Assembly (NCBI GenBank): GCA_900772475.1
Contig: CAAHEI010000103.1
Span: 1-8,282 of the forward strand
Direction: 5' to 3'
Length of the DNA stretch: 8,282 bases
From: Clostridia bacterium
GTDB taxonomy: Bacteria > Bacillota > Clostridia > TANB77 > CAG-465
Below are positions 1 to 6,586 of this stretch, in pieces. A model generated the notes under the pieces. That model saw only the letters and a program-made list of their open reading frames with translations, did no database searches and was not told the origin of the DNA. Position numbers and translations under genes: made by a program. Numbering within the stretch: position 1 is the first letter of the stretch; each line of letters opens with the position of its first letter.

Positions 1-939
1 AAATTTTAGGCACATAAAACCTACAAGCTGATTTACCATAATTCCGTATGTGTTGTCAGCTATAAGCCTTACAAGCTTGCTGTTTCCTATGGCAGGCACA
101 AGCAATCTTGAAACTCTCAGCCAAAATGCAATTGCTGTGATTGACGAGATATACGGAATTATAAAACCGTTGTTGAATTTAGTAAATGATGACGGAGTGT
201 ACTCCAAATCTTTGCAAAAAGTTAAAAGTATCAGCTGTACAGCAAATATAATTGCAAAGTACGCAACATTATTGAGAGTGTCTTTCTTTTCAAGCACAGC
301 TTTATAAAAGCGACCGAATTCATAACACGGCAGGAAAAACATTGTTCTGACAAGAAGTTTCACTATACCGTTAATTGCAGTCTGATTTTCTATTGCAGTG
401 TTAATTCCTATCATTCCGATTGCGAGATACACTATCAAAACTATAAATTCATTGTCAAGGTGAATCAGTTTCAAAAATTTTCTGAACAGCACATTTATTA
501 TGCAAACCAAAAACAGCGGGTACACAAACCATGAGCCGAGGTTATATTGAAAAGCCTCACCGTCAACAAACGGCATAACAAAAAGATTGTATAAATCAGG
601 CTTTGCACCTATAGTAAATCCAAACAAACCGAGAAATGCAACCACACCACCGTAAAATATATTCCACAGATACGCAGGAATAAGAAGCCGCTTTGTTCGT
701 TTCCATATGTATTTTCCGATATTTTCTTCATAATCGGTTTTGTAAAAATATCCCGATATAAATACAAACAGTGCCAAATTATACGAATACGGCGGAAACC
801 AGTTATAAGCAAGTTCCATTCCGCCATGATAACAATGTCCGGAAACTATAATGATAATTCCGATTGCCGACAAAAGTTTGAATTGCAAATTCACCCCTCC
901 GTCAGTATTAACGCTACGCAAATTTCTACCCTTTTTCAA
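1..939 (-). CDS. Acyltransferase-3 family membrane protein (3' end cut by window edge)
   Basis: The frame is open from 939 to the window edge (313 codons), with its C-terminus missing. It reads as an acyltransferase-3 (OafA/WecH-like) integral membrane protein, a family that transfers acetyl or similar acyl groups to cell-surface polysaccharides or lipids. The family N-terminus is visible: a first hydrophobic helix ending in VSGHCYH, with the conserved His that is catalytic in the family, then NLALFVFISGYFYK (family SGY/SGF motif), then basic KRTKRLLIPAYLWN and several more hydrophobic helices. Near the cut end, ADNTYGIMVNQ matches the family's late N-T-Y-G-I segment. I chose TTG at 939-937 because AGGAGA (953-948) lies 8 nt upstream; a GTG at 894 is the alternative. 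It follows the two-component genes but is separated from them by a long non-coding stretch, so it is probably transcribed from its own promoter. The substrate cannot be told. Confidence 0.85.
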   Translation of the reverse strand, partial: MKKGRNLRSVNTDGGVNLQFKLLSAIGIIIIVSGHCYHGGMELAYNWFPPYSYNLALFVFISGYFYKTDYEENIGKYIWKRTKRLLIPAYLWNIFYGGVVAFLGLFGFTIGAKPDLYNLFVMPFVDGEAFQYNLGSWFVYPLFLVCIINVLFRKFLKLIHLDNEFIVLIVYLAIGMIGINTAIENQTAINGIVKLLVRTMFFLPCYEFGRFYKAVLEKKDTLNNVAYFAIIFAVQLILLTFCKDLEYTPSSFTKFNNGFIIPYISSITAIAFWLRVSRLLVPAIGNSKLVRLIADNTYGIMVNQLVGFMCLKF

Positions 940-992
940 AATTCAACTCTCCTTAATTTTTGATTTATATTAAAAATGTTCACTGATTTTTT

Positions 993-1021
993 ATCCTATA
1001 TTTTGTTTAATCATATCTCAA
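993..1021 (-). promoter_or_regulatory. Putative sigma-A promoter of the acyltransferase gene
   Basis: Reading the minus strand, TTGAGA (1021-1016) is followed after 17 nt by TAGGAT (998-993). This gives a leader of roughly 45 nt before the TTG start, which has a good Shine-Dalgarno sequence. Both hexamers deviate from consensus, which would suit an activator-dependent promoter. AT-rich DNA produces such matches easily. Confidence 0.35.
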
Positions 1022-1027
1022 AACCAT

Positions 1028-1059
1028 ACTGTAAACTTTGATTGTGCAAAAACTGTAAA
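1028..1059 (-). promoter_or_regulatory. Direct repeat TTTACAGT x2, candidate LytTR-regulator site
   Basis: TTTACAGT occurs at 1059-1052 and again at 1035-1028 on the minus strand (24-nt period), ending 6 nt upstream of the putative -35 of the acyltransferase gene. AgrA/VirR-type LytTR regulators bind paired direct repeats with an ACAGTT-like core, usually 21-22 nt apart, next to weak -35 boxes. The core and position fit; the spacing is slightly long. Assigning it to the regulator encoded at 2717-3433 is inference. Confidence 0.25.
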
Positions 1060-1223
1060 AAAATCGACAAAAATTGCACTCTATAATTCTTATTTACGGA
1101 AGCAGCTTCAAACCTTATTTAAATTTTTTGATAATAAAAGTTTCAAATTCCTGCAACACAAGGTCAAAGTATAATAACGGAATTAACGCAAATACGGCTA
1201 AAACATAAAATTCAATACAAAAC

Positions 1224-1369
1224 AAAAATGCTATCCTTTTTCGTATAATTTTAACACAATATTATATATTAGTCAAACTATTTTATTGCTATTTTATGCG
1301 TTAACTGATTATTTTGTATCTGCATTCCGCTATCTTGGCATAACGCCTTAAAGAAAGGATAGCATTTTT
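1224..1369. repeat. 16-bp inverted repeat pair enclosing about 115 nt (terminator or MITE-like)
   Basis: AAAAATGCTATCCTTT at 1224-1239 is matched by its exact reverse complement at 1354-1369. The enclosed DNA is AT-rich and has a shorter nested pair (GCGTTA / TAACGC, around 1278-1345). On the minus strand the distal arm runs into TTTTTGTTTTG, and on the plus strand the distal arm ends in TTTTTT, so a folded transcript from either side could terminate. The proximal arm starts only about 15 nt after the kinase stop, so one role is a terminator for the kinase operon. The alternative is a small non-autonomous mobile element. I see no clear target-site duplication. Confidence 0.6.
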
Positions 1370-1383
1370 TAGAATATTTGATT

Positions 1384-2724
1384 TTAATCAGGTAAAAATA
1401 GTGGGTTTTTGGTAAAAATTCGGTTATCTAAAATTACCGTAACTGTAAATTCATTATTCTTATCCGAAATAACTACATCTCCTCCGTATTTCTTGGCAAT
1501 ACTTTTTACTATAGAAATTCCTCTGCCGTGATTTTTCTTATCTTCTTTACTTGTGTACAAAGTTGGATTAGTCCGCAAAACTGAAGAAGAGCAATAATTC
1601 TGCACATTTAAAACTCCGTACGACCCGTTTTGAAATATGCTTATCTTTAATTTTTTATTTTGCTCTTTTGCAAGTGCCTCAACAGCATTATCTGCAAGAT
1701 TACCTATTAAAACAGCCAAATCATCACCTGCCACAAAACTTAAATTATCTTTACAATCTACGCTGAAATCAATATCATTTTCAATTGCTTTTTCATATAC
1801 AACATTTAATATAGCATCCAAATAAACATAACCTGTTTTACAAAAATGGACATTAGCAGAAATATTATTATTTACATTATTGCACATTTTTTTAGCTTCA
1901 TCATACCTTTGCCCATCAATCAAATTTTCGATGCACAACAATTGATTTTGAATGTTATGCTTAACATCAGAAAGATTTTTCATATATTTTTCTGAACTTG
2001 TCATTTGAACATTATACAGCTCTTTTTCTTTATTAAGCAAAATATTTTCATTTTCCAAAGAATAATTTTTTGAAAGACTTTTAATAAGATAAAAATTTAT
2101 AAATGTAAATGAAAGGATTATTATTGAAACCGCTCCTAATACAATACGGTCAAAATCAGACATATCAGCGTTTGAAGATACCAAAAATGTCAGCAAGCCT
2201 ACAGCAATGCTCAACAAAGGAATTACAAGAGTAATCAATATTTCTTGTTTGTGAATATAGCTTAACGAATTTTTGAAAAGATTATAAATTATAAATAACA
2301 CAATTACAAAAATCAGATTTGACATTAACACATACATATAACGATATTGAGAACTCTCTGTCATAAGATAATTATAGTCACAACTGATAATCGCAGAAAA
2401 GATATAATTAATTCCAAATGATAATACTGAATAAATCACATTCAAAATAACAGGTGTGAGAATTTTAACAAAAATTCTGTCTTTAAAAAACAAAACGCAA
2501 TAGGGAATCATAATTGCAAAAAACACAACTGTTTCTATGTATGCAAAAGACAGGTACAACCAATTGATCAAGGTAATCGAAAAAAACATCAATAATGATG
2601 CAACACAAAAAGCTATTCCCTCACAAATCTTATTGCGTGATGGGGTTAAGAATTTATAACAAAATACAGTAAACATTACACCTTGAAATAAATTTACAAA
2701 TAACTCAAAACCATAATTAAACAT
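1384..2724 (-). CDS. GHKL-type sensor histidine kinase, AgrC-like
   Basis: This 446-residue kinase has about six hydrophobic helices in residues 1-215, followed by a linker and coiled segment (about 220-250) and a cytoplasmic GHKL module. The histidine box is DVKHNIQNQL with His256 as likely phospho-acceptor, the N box is LIGNLADNAVEA (Asn342/Asn346), and the glycine-rich ATP lid is HGRGISIVKSIAKKYGG (about 399-415). This is the architecture of AgrC-type kinases, which sense peptide signals in the membrane. The gene starts inside the end of the response-regulator gene (8-nt overlap), with GGGGG 6 nt upstream of the ATG, so the two are translated from one transcript. No AgrB/AgrD signal genes accompany it, so the ligand is unknown. 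It would phosphorylate the partner regulator; other GHKL kinases of the CitA/DcuS type are less likely because a LytTR regulator is paired with it. Confidence 0.93.
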   Translation of the reverse strand: MFNYGFELFVNLFQGVMFTVFCYKFLTPSRNKICEGIAFCVASLLMFFSITLINWLYLSFAYIETVVFFAIMIPYCVLFFKDRIFVKILTPVILNVIYSVLSFGINYIFSAIISCDYNYLMTESSQYRYMYVLMSNLIFVIVLFIIYNLFKNSLSYIHKQEILITLVIPLLSIAVGLLTFLVSSNADMSDFDRIVLGAVSIIILSFTFINFYLIKSLSKNYSLENENILLNKEKELYNVQMTSSEKYMKNLSDVKHNIQNQLLCIENLIDGQRYDEAKKMCNNVNNNISANVHFCKTGYVYLDAILNVVYEKAIENDIDFSVDCKDNLSFVAGDDLAVLIGNLADNAVEALAKEQNKKLKISIFQNGSYGVLNVQNYCSSSVLRTNPTLYTSKEDKKNHGRGISIVKSIAKKYGGDVVISDKNNEFTVTVILDNRIFTKNPLFLPD

Positions 2725-3433
2725 TTATATCCCCCAACCATTTGAAATATTTTTTCTTTACATCATCTCTGTATTTTTTATTGAGAGGAATGTTAATATC
2801 ATTTTGCAATAAAATACAATCCGTAGAAATATATTCAACATACTTATTGTTTACAGCATAACCAATATGCGGTCTTATAAAGCCATATTCTGCGATATTT
2901 TTAAATTCCGTATTCATATCACTTCTGACCTTATATTCTTGATTTTTAGTATGATACACAACATAATTTTTAATTTTTTCAAGATAAATAATATCACCAA
3001 TAACAATCGGAATATCTTTTCTTTCGGTATGCAATACTATAGTTTTATGTAATTCTTGAAAAGAGTTATTTATACGGTTAATACATTCGTACAAATCCGA
3101 TTCAATTTTACTTTTTCTTATAAATGAATAAGGAAAACTTTTTAAAGCATCAAACACAAGCTCATCGTGACTTGTGACATAAACAATAAAAGGTATTTCA
3201 GCTGAACCCTTCAATTTGTTGATCCGCTTGGCTGTAGCAATACCGTCAATTGACGGCATTTCAATATCAAGAAAAATCAAATGATACTTGCTGTAATTTT
3301 CAAGTATATCAAATCCGTTTGAGTATTTGTCAATTTTAAATTCCAAATTAAGTTTTTCACATACCACTGTTATTTTATTGATCAAACCTTCAACAAATAC
3401 AATTTCATCATCTACTACCGCAATCTTTAACAT
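2717..3433 (-). CDS. LytTR-family response regulator, AgrA-like
   Basis: This 238-residue protein has a receiver domain at 1-125, with acidic pair Asp8-Asp9, phospho-acceptor Asp56 in HLIFLDIEMP, conserved Thr/Ser at 87-88 in VTSHDE, and Lys107. A LytTR DNA-binding domain follows at about 135-235, with IIYLEKIKNYVVYH and the FIRPHIGYAVN segment (family form FIRxHxSYLVN), then INIPLNKKY. LytTR regulators bind paired direct repeats and activate promoters for surface, virulence or bacteriocin genes. The ATG at 3433 is preceded by GGTGGTGAGGAT, a crowded but usable ribosome site. It is the first gene of a two-gene operon with the kinase. The Pro and Gly within FIRPHIGY replace commoner residues, but the fold signature is clear. 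Target genes are not known; a candidate site lies upstream of the acyltransferase gene. Confidence 0.93.
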   Translation of the reverse strand: MLKIAVVDDEIVFVEGLINKITVVCEKLNLEFKIDKYSNGFDILENYSKYHLIFLDIEMPSIDGIATAKRINKLKGSAEIPFIVYVTSHDELVFDALKSFPYSFIRKSKIESDLYECINRINNSFQELHKTIVLHTERKDIPIVIGDIIYLEKIKNYVVYHTKNQEYKVRSDMNTEFKNIAEYGFIRPHIGYAVNNKYVEYISTDCILLQNDINIPLNKKYRDDVKKKYFKWLGDINV

Positions 3434-3451
3434 ATCCTCACCACCATTTTA

Positions 3452-3480
3452 ATTCTAACAAATATTAAAAGGTAATGCAA
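3452..3480 (-). promoter_or_regulatory. Putative sigma-A promoter of the two-component operon
   Basis: On the minus strand TTGCAT (3480-3475), a 17-nt spacer and TAGAAT (3457-3452) form a reasonable sigma-A promoter. The predicted start near 3445 gives a very short leader (about 12 nt) that contains the ribosome site. No LytTR-type direct repeat is seen next to it, so autoregulation is not supported here. Confidence 0.45.
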
Positions 3481-3670
3481 TATGCGGCGATTTTTTTGGT
3501 TTAAACTTCTACCGGACGATATTCCCATTATCCAAAGGGATATTGACTATCTTCGTTCCGCACTGAAACTTTAACAATATTAGCCTGTATCGGCTTTAAG
3601 TGCTTAAAGGAAAAGTTACCATATAGTGGTGTAAAAAACGCAATCAAGACAATTTTGTAGTATTAAAATA

Positions 3671-3685
3671 GATGTTCAGAACATC
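3671..3685. repeat. Perfect 15-bp palindrome GATGTTC-A-GAACATC
   Basis: Two 7-bp arms flank a single central base. It may be a dimeric repressor operator or a short hairpin. It lies beyond the LRR1 terminator and about 190 bp upstream of the response-regulator promoter, so its gene association is unclear. LexA sites of Firmicutes have the opposite orientation (GAAC...GTTC), so it is not an SOS box. Confidence 0.4.
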
Positions 3686-3723
3686 CATTTCCTTTTACAT
3701 AAATACTTTCTGTCTACAACAAA

Positions 3724-3754
3724 ACAAGCGACAGAATAATTCTCTGCCGCTTGT
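3724..3754 (-). terminator. Rho-independent terminator of LRR1
   Basis: On the minus strand a 12-bp stem (ACAAGCGGCAGA / TCTGTCGCTTGT, one G-U pair, 7-nt loop) is followed by TTTTGTTGT. The wobble pair works only in the minus-strand transcript (it is an A-C mismatch on plus), which fixes the orientation. It lies about 120 nt after the LRR1 stop codon. Confidence 0.75.
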
Positions 3755-3873
3755 AATTATACTTTATTCTATTTTTTCGGGTTACCCCAACTATTGACAT
3801 TGAGCCTTAAAAGCTATAACTTGTCGGCATTTAAATTCTAAAATTTGACTTTATTTAATCTCCGCAAATATAA

Positions 3874-4755
3874 TCAGTCATCTATGTTATCCAATTCTTC
3901 AAATAGTATGTCATGTTTGTTTGCATACTGTTCTGCATAACTACCCTTTATTCCATAGATTGTGAGTTTGTCACAGCCTTCAAAAGCATTGTCTGCAATA
4001 TATTTTACCTTATCGTAAATGATAATTTTCTCCAGCAAGGTGCAGTTTTCAAAAGCACCCCATTCAATGCTCTTAATATTTTTAGACAAAACTAACTGTT
4101 TTAAGGATATGCAATTACTAAATGTATATTGTTGTATTGCAGTAATATTATCGGGAATATTTATACTTTTTAGTGATGTGCAACCGGAAAAAGCACCGTA
4201 TGCTATACCACGATCAGCAATATTATCCGGAATTACAAGCGTTTCTAATGAAGAACAGCCTGAAAATGATAAACTTTCAATTTCTTTTACATCACCATTA
4301 AAATTAACATTTTTCAGACTTTCACAATTCGTAAAAGAGAATTGTTTTATAGTACTTGGGAGTTGTATGCTTTCTAATGAAATACAATGGTAAAAACATC
4401 CGTTAAATATATACTCTATCCCTTCAGAAACAACAATCTCTTTTACTATATCGTTATCCTCAAACATTCCTTTTCTTTCTGCTCCCCACAAATTGTATCC
4501 TGTAACATATCCGCCTAAAGCATTTGCTTTATGGAAAAATATCGTTGAAGGAATTACAACTTTCTCTGATGGGTAGTTTACCTTTACAATTGTAACCGGT
4601 GGTTTGGCTTTTGAATTGCTTCTATTATCATTAGTTTCATATGTAAAACCAAACCACCAATGCTCACTTGAACAGCTTTGCAGCAATATAAGTATCGCTA
4701 TCACTGCACTCAATATCCCAATAGGTAATTCATATTTTTTTATTTTCTCCATCAT
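3874..4755 (-). CDS. LRR1: BspA-type leucine-rich-repeat surface lipoprotein
   Basis: This 293-residue secreted protein has an N-terminal hydrophobic helix (about 11-27) that ends in LLQSCSS, a passable lipobox with Cys28, so it is probably a surface lipoprotein. A short linker and a conserved entry segment (GGYVTGYNLWGAERKGMFED) precede six or so BspA-type LRR_5 repeats of about 23 residues from about 105 to 265. These have the recurring form aFxxCxsLkxIxIPdnIxxI, for example FSGCTSLKSINIPDNI. The end has the typical closing motif LTIYGIKGSYAEQYANKHDI. Such proteins mediate adhesion or protein interaction in gut and oral bacteria; no enzymatic domain is seen. AGGTG (4762-4758) is 2 nt from the first ATG and 5 nt from the second (4752), so the latter may be the real start. 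It is monocistronic, with its own promoter and terminator, and is a paralogue of LRR2. Confidence 0.85.
   Translation of the reverse strand: MMEKIKKYELPIGILSAVIAILILLQSCSSEHWWFGFTYETNDNRSNSKAKPPVTIVKVNYPSEKVVIPSTIFFHKANALGGYVTGYNLWGAERKGMFEDNDIVKEIVVSEGIEYIFNGCFYHCISLESIQLPSTIKQFSFTNCESLKNVNFNGDVKEIESLSFSGCSSLETLVIPDNIADRGIAYGAFSGCTSLKSINIPDNITAIQQYTFSNCISLKQLVLSKNIKSIEWGAFENCTLLEKIIIYDKVKYIADNAFEGCDKLTIYGIKGSYAEQYANKHDILFEELDNIDD
3919..3954. repeat. 36-nt direct repeat, copy 1 (LRR1 3' end)
   Basis: This stretch is identical over 36 nt to 6640-6675 in LRR2 and encodes the shared closing motif around GIKGSYAEQYAN. The flanking sequence is similar but diverged. The two copies lie in the same orientation 2721 bp apart, a potential site for homologous recombination. 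Confidence 0.9.
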
Positions 4756-4775
4756 ATCACCTAGGTAAAATAAAT

Positions 4776-4803
4776 ATTATAAAAATAAAAGCGGAATATG
4801 CAA
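4776..4803 (-). promoter_or_regulatory. Putative sigma-A promoter of LRR1
   Basis: On the minus strand TTGCAT (4803-4798), a 16-nt spacer and a consensus TATAAT (4781-4776) precede the LRR1 start by about 20 nt. The -35 box lies in the loop and distal arm of the terminator hairpin at 4790-4821, so read-through from upstream and initiation here could influence each other. Confidence 0.5.
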
Positions 4804-4821
4804 TATCCTCTATATTCCGCT
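4790..4821 (-). terminator. Rho-independent terminator after the idi fragment
   Basis: A perfect 10-bp stem (AGCGGAATAT / ATATTCCGCT) with a 12-nt loop is followed on the minus strand by TTTATTTTTAT. It lies 24 nt after the stop codon of the isomerase fragment and closes the run that begins at LRR2. The plus side also has a GATTTTT tail, so weak bidirectional action is possible. Confidence 0.8.
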
Positions 4822-4844
4822 GATTTTTAACAAACTACTTCTTT

Positions 4845-5144
4845 CTAGTCTGTAGGCTCATATGTTGTATCTAATTCTTCAAACAAACGTTTTTGGGCTT
4901 CGTATAATAAATCCTGAGTAATTTGATGACCACAATACGCATTAGACCATAATCCGCCAGAATGATACTTCTCTTTTGCTCTCTTTTGAATCAACATTTT
5001 ACCATCATTATTAAATATTAATACAGAAAATGCTTTGTGACGAATTCCTTTTAGATGAGCCTCAATTTTAGGTATCTTATTGATTAATCTATCTGTCGAG
5101 TCAATTTGCATTACATATTTATTTTTATCAACATCAAAAAACAC
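4845..5144 (-). pseudogene. Truncated type-1 isopentenyl-diphosphate delta-isomerase (Nudix) with LRR-like tail
   Basis: The 99 codons match the N-terminal half of type-1 IPP isomerase, which interconverts isopentenyl and dimethylallyl diphosphate: RHKAFSVLIFNNDGKMLIQKRA, KYHSGGLWSNAYCGH with the catalytic-type Cys71, and the start of the Nudix helix YEAQKRLFEEL. Full-length enzymes are about 170-180 residues. The second half, including the metal and acid residues (Glu114/Glu116 in the E. coli enzyme), is absent, so activity is unlikely. The last codons (FEELDTTYE) match the LRR2 tail (FEELDATIE): 4863-4883 and 6604-6624 agree at 20 of 21 bases. The truncation therefore looks like recombination with an LRR-gene end. 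The start is GTG with AAAGGA about 10 nt upstream; the later ATG in VMQID is another option. It lies 38 nt downstream of the hydrolase with no terminator between. Confidence 0.75.
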
Positions 5145-5182
5145 TTATTTAACATCCTTTTCGTTAACTTAGCCCTATATAC

Positions 5183-6097
5183 TTAAATATTTGTATCAAG
5201 CCAATCTAGTATTACTTCGAGATCACCATCACTTAAGCCATGTATATTATCATCACGCACACTAAAATATATATGTTTATTATTTTGTTTTAATTTTTTA
5301 TACAAATCTTCTGATTGTGAAAAAGAAACTTGTTCATCATATTTGCTATGAATAATCAAAACAGGTACAGTAATTTCTTCTGTCCAATAAATAGCTGATC
5401 TTTTTTCATATTCTTCTGGGTTTTGCTCAGGAGTTGTCCCAATATAGTTGTAAAGTAATTTTTGCATATCTTCACGAGCTTCGTAAGATTGAAACAAATC
5501 ACTAACAGCAGATATGGCTATAATTCCTTTAACTCTATTATCCTGCTTGGCAGTCATATAAGTCATCATACCACCACGAGAAACACCCGCAACACAAAAA
5601 TCTTTCATGTTAATAAAGTCAAAATGTGTTTCACACAAATCAATTAGTTTTATAACATCATTAAGATCTTTACCACCAAACTCATCTTTACCACTTCCGC
5701 CATCTGCTCCTCTATATTGCGATGCAACAATAATCCTATTTGTCAATACACAAAGTTTTGCGGTATCTTCATCACCAAGCAAACCGATTTTGCTATTTCC
5801 TCCTCTGTTATACAATATACACTTTCCTAGCGATTGATTTTCAACAAGACTCAGAGGAATAGATATATAAGCTTTTACTTGATAACCATCAGAAATATAT
5901 GTAAATTTATACGAGATACAACTTTTACTCAAACTATTACTTAACTCTATTTGCTCTATGTCGTATACTTCTTCATTTTGATAGTTTATGAAGTTATATA
6001 TATTATCCTCAGCAATCTCTATGTTTTCACTACAACCACTCAAGGCAAACAAAAACAACAAAATAACGCTAATATTTATACATAAGAATTTTTTCAT
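5183..6097 (-). CDS. Lipoprotein alpha/beta-hydrolase, S9 peptidase / dienelactone-hydrolase-like
   Basis: I take the start as ATG at 6097 because AGGTG (6108-6104) lies 6 nt upstream; a GTG at 6106 would add three residues. The 304-residue product opens with KKF, a hydrophobic helix and the lipobox ALSGC (Cys22), so it is a membrane-anchored extracytoplasmic lipoprotein. A complete alpha/beta-hydrolase fold follows. It has SQYRGADGGSGKDEFGGKD (typical of S9 oligopeptidase-like proteins), the nucleophile elbow GVSRGGMM with Ser173, the acid in IIHSKYDEQVS (Asp254) and the final His286 in DDNIHGL. It is probably a serine hydrolase (esterase or peptidase) acting on extracellular substrates; substrate unknown. 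It lies 27 nt after the GH13 fragment, so it probably shares a transcript with LRR2. It is the only apparently intact enzyme in the remnant zone. Confidence 0.88.
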   Translation of the reverse strand: MKKFLCINISVILLFLFALSGCSENIEIAEDNIYNFINYQNEEVYDIEQIELSNSLSKSCISYKFTYISDGYQVKAYISIPLSLVENQSLGKCILYNRGGNSKIGLLGDEDTAKLCVLTNRIIVASQYRGADGGSGKDEFGGKDLNDVIKLIDLCETHFDFINMKDFCVAGVSRGGMMTYMTAKQDNRVKGIIAISAVSDLFQSYEAREDMQKLLYNYIGTTPEQNPEEYEKRSAIYWTEEITVPVLIIHSKYDEQVSFSQSEDLYKKLKQNNKHIYFSVRDDNIHGLSDGDLEVILDWLDTNI

Positions 6098-6124
6098 TAC
6101 AATCACCTAACTTTATAAAATTCT

Positions 6125-6586
6125 CTATATGTCTATAAAAAAGAGATACGATTCATTCGGTACAACCTGGATTGACAATATGCTTTTGTTAAACTCATAA
6201 TGAATCTCATTATTCAATAAGTTATTTATTTTGTTTATTTCACAAATTCCAAAAACACCTACATTTATATTAACTGAAGTTGAAGTATTATTCTGTGTAC
6301 AAATTACAAAATAAACTCTTTTATCCGAAAATCTAGCAAATGAGAATATCTCATCTGACATATGAACAATTTTAAATCCACCATCAATTAATTCCTCTTC
6401 TTTTCTAATAACACATAGCTTTTTATACAAATTGTATATAGAATTATCTTCATAGTTATGTTCCCAATCCATAGGGTATCTGCATCCTTCTTTTTCATCA
6501 ACTCTCCCATCTAACTCTATTTCATCACCATAGTATATACATGGTAACCCTATAATGCAAAATAATATCAACAAACAGTTACTCAC
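6125..6586 (-). pseudogene. 3' fragment of a GH13 alpha-amylase-family gene
   Basis: The 153 codons correspond to the end of a GH13 glycoside hydrolase (neopullulanase or amylase type). GLPCIYYGDEIELDG is the last barrel strand with the family's G-x-P-x-I-Y-Y-G-D-E signature. It is followed by CRYPMDWEHN, the helix IYNLYKKLCVIRKEEELIDGGF, and a domain-C beta-sandwich ending SYLFFIDI. The catalytic Asp/Glu/Asp regions would lie upstream and are absent, so it cannot be an active enzyme. The frame opens at GTG, which shares its GTGA with the LRR2 stop; no Shine-Dalgarno precedes it and a stop lies just upstream in frame. Translation would need coupling to LRR2. The junction with LRR2 looks like a recombination scar. 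A small functional protein is conceivable but has no precedent I can name. Confidence 0.8.

Larger units (their letters stand above)
940..1383. other. Non-coding region between kinase and acyltransferase genes
   Basis: I checked both strands for short reading frames, especially an AgrD-like peptide. The longest minus-strand candidates are about 15 codons, and a 21-codon plus-strand frame starting at 976 has no ribosome site. What the stretch does hold is the acyltransferase Shine-Dalgarno and promoter, the TTTACAGT direct repeat and the 16-bp inverted repeat pair. Between about 1065 and 1220 I see nothing I can name. Confidence 0.6.
3434..3873. other. Non-coding region between LRR1 and the two-component operon
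   Basis: This region holds the LRR1 terminator (3724-3754), a 15-bp palindrome (3671-3685) and the operon promoter. A 30-codon plus-strand frame (3482-3574) has AAAAGG 9 nt before its ATG and includes the stretch PDDIPIIQRDIDYL. A second plus-strand frame (about 3547-3660) continues in another register, which could mean a decayed small gene. Minus-strand short frames (33 codons from 3528, 28 from 3800) look non-coding; none has the Cys/Ser ring region or amphipathic leader of an AgrD-type peptide. Confidence 0.5.

Noticed and set aside
50..307. Plus-strand 85-codon open frame
   Set aside because: It lies antisense to the acyltransferase-3 frame, whose minus-strand translation has clear family motifs.
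609..827. Minus-strand 72-codon open frame
   Set aside because: It is an alternate register within the acyltransferase gene; the register starting at 939 carries the VSGHCYH and FISGY motifs.
3428..3528. 33-codon minus-strand frame just before the response regulator
   Set aside because: It has no Shine-Dalgarno, overlaps the operon promoter and regulator start, and its composition (many Arg, Ile) looks like chance.
3715..3800. 28-codon minus-strand frame from 3800 as an AgrD-like signal peptide
   Set aside because: It runs through the LRR1 terminator, has no Cys or thiolactone-type core and no ribosome site.
4019..4393. Plus-strand 124-codon open frame
   Set aside because: It is antisense to the LRR1 repeats; repetitive LRR DNA often leaves the opposite strand open.
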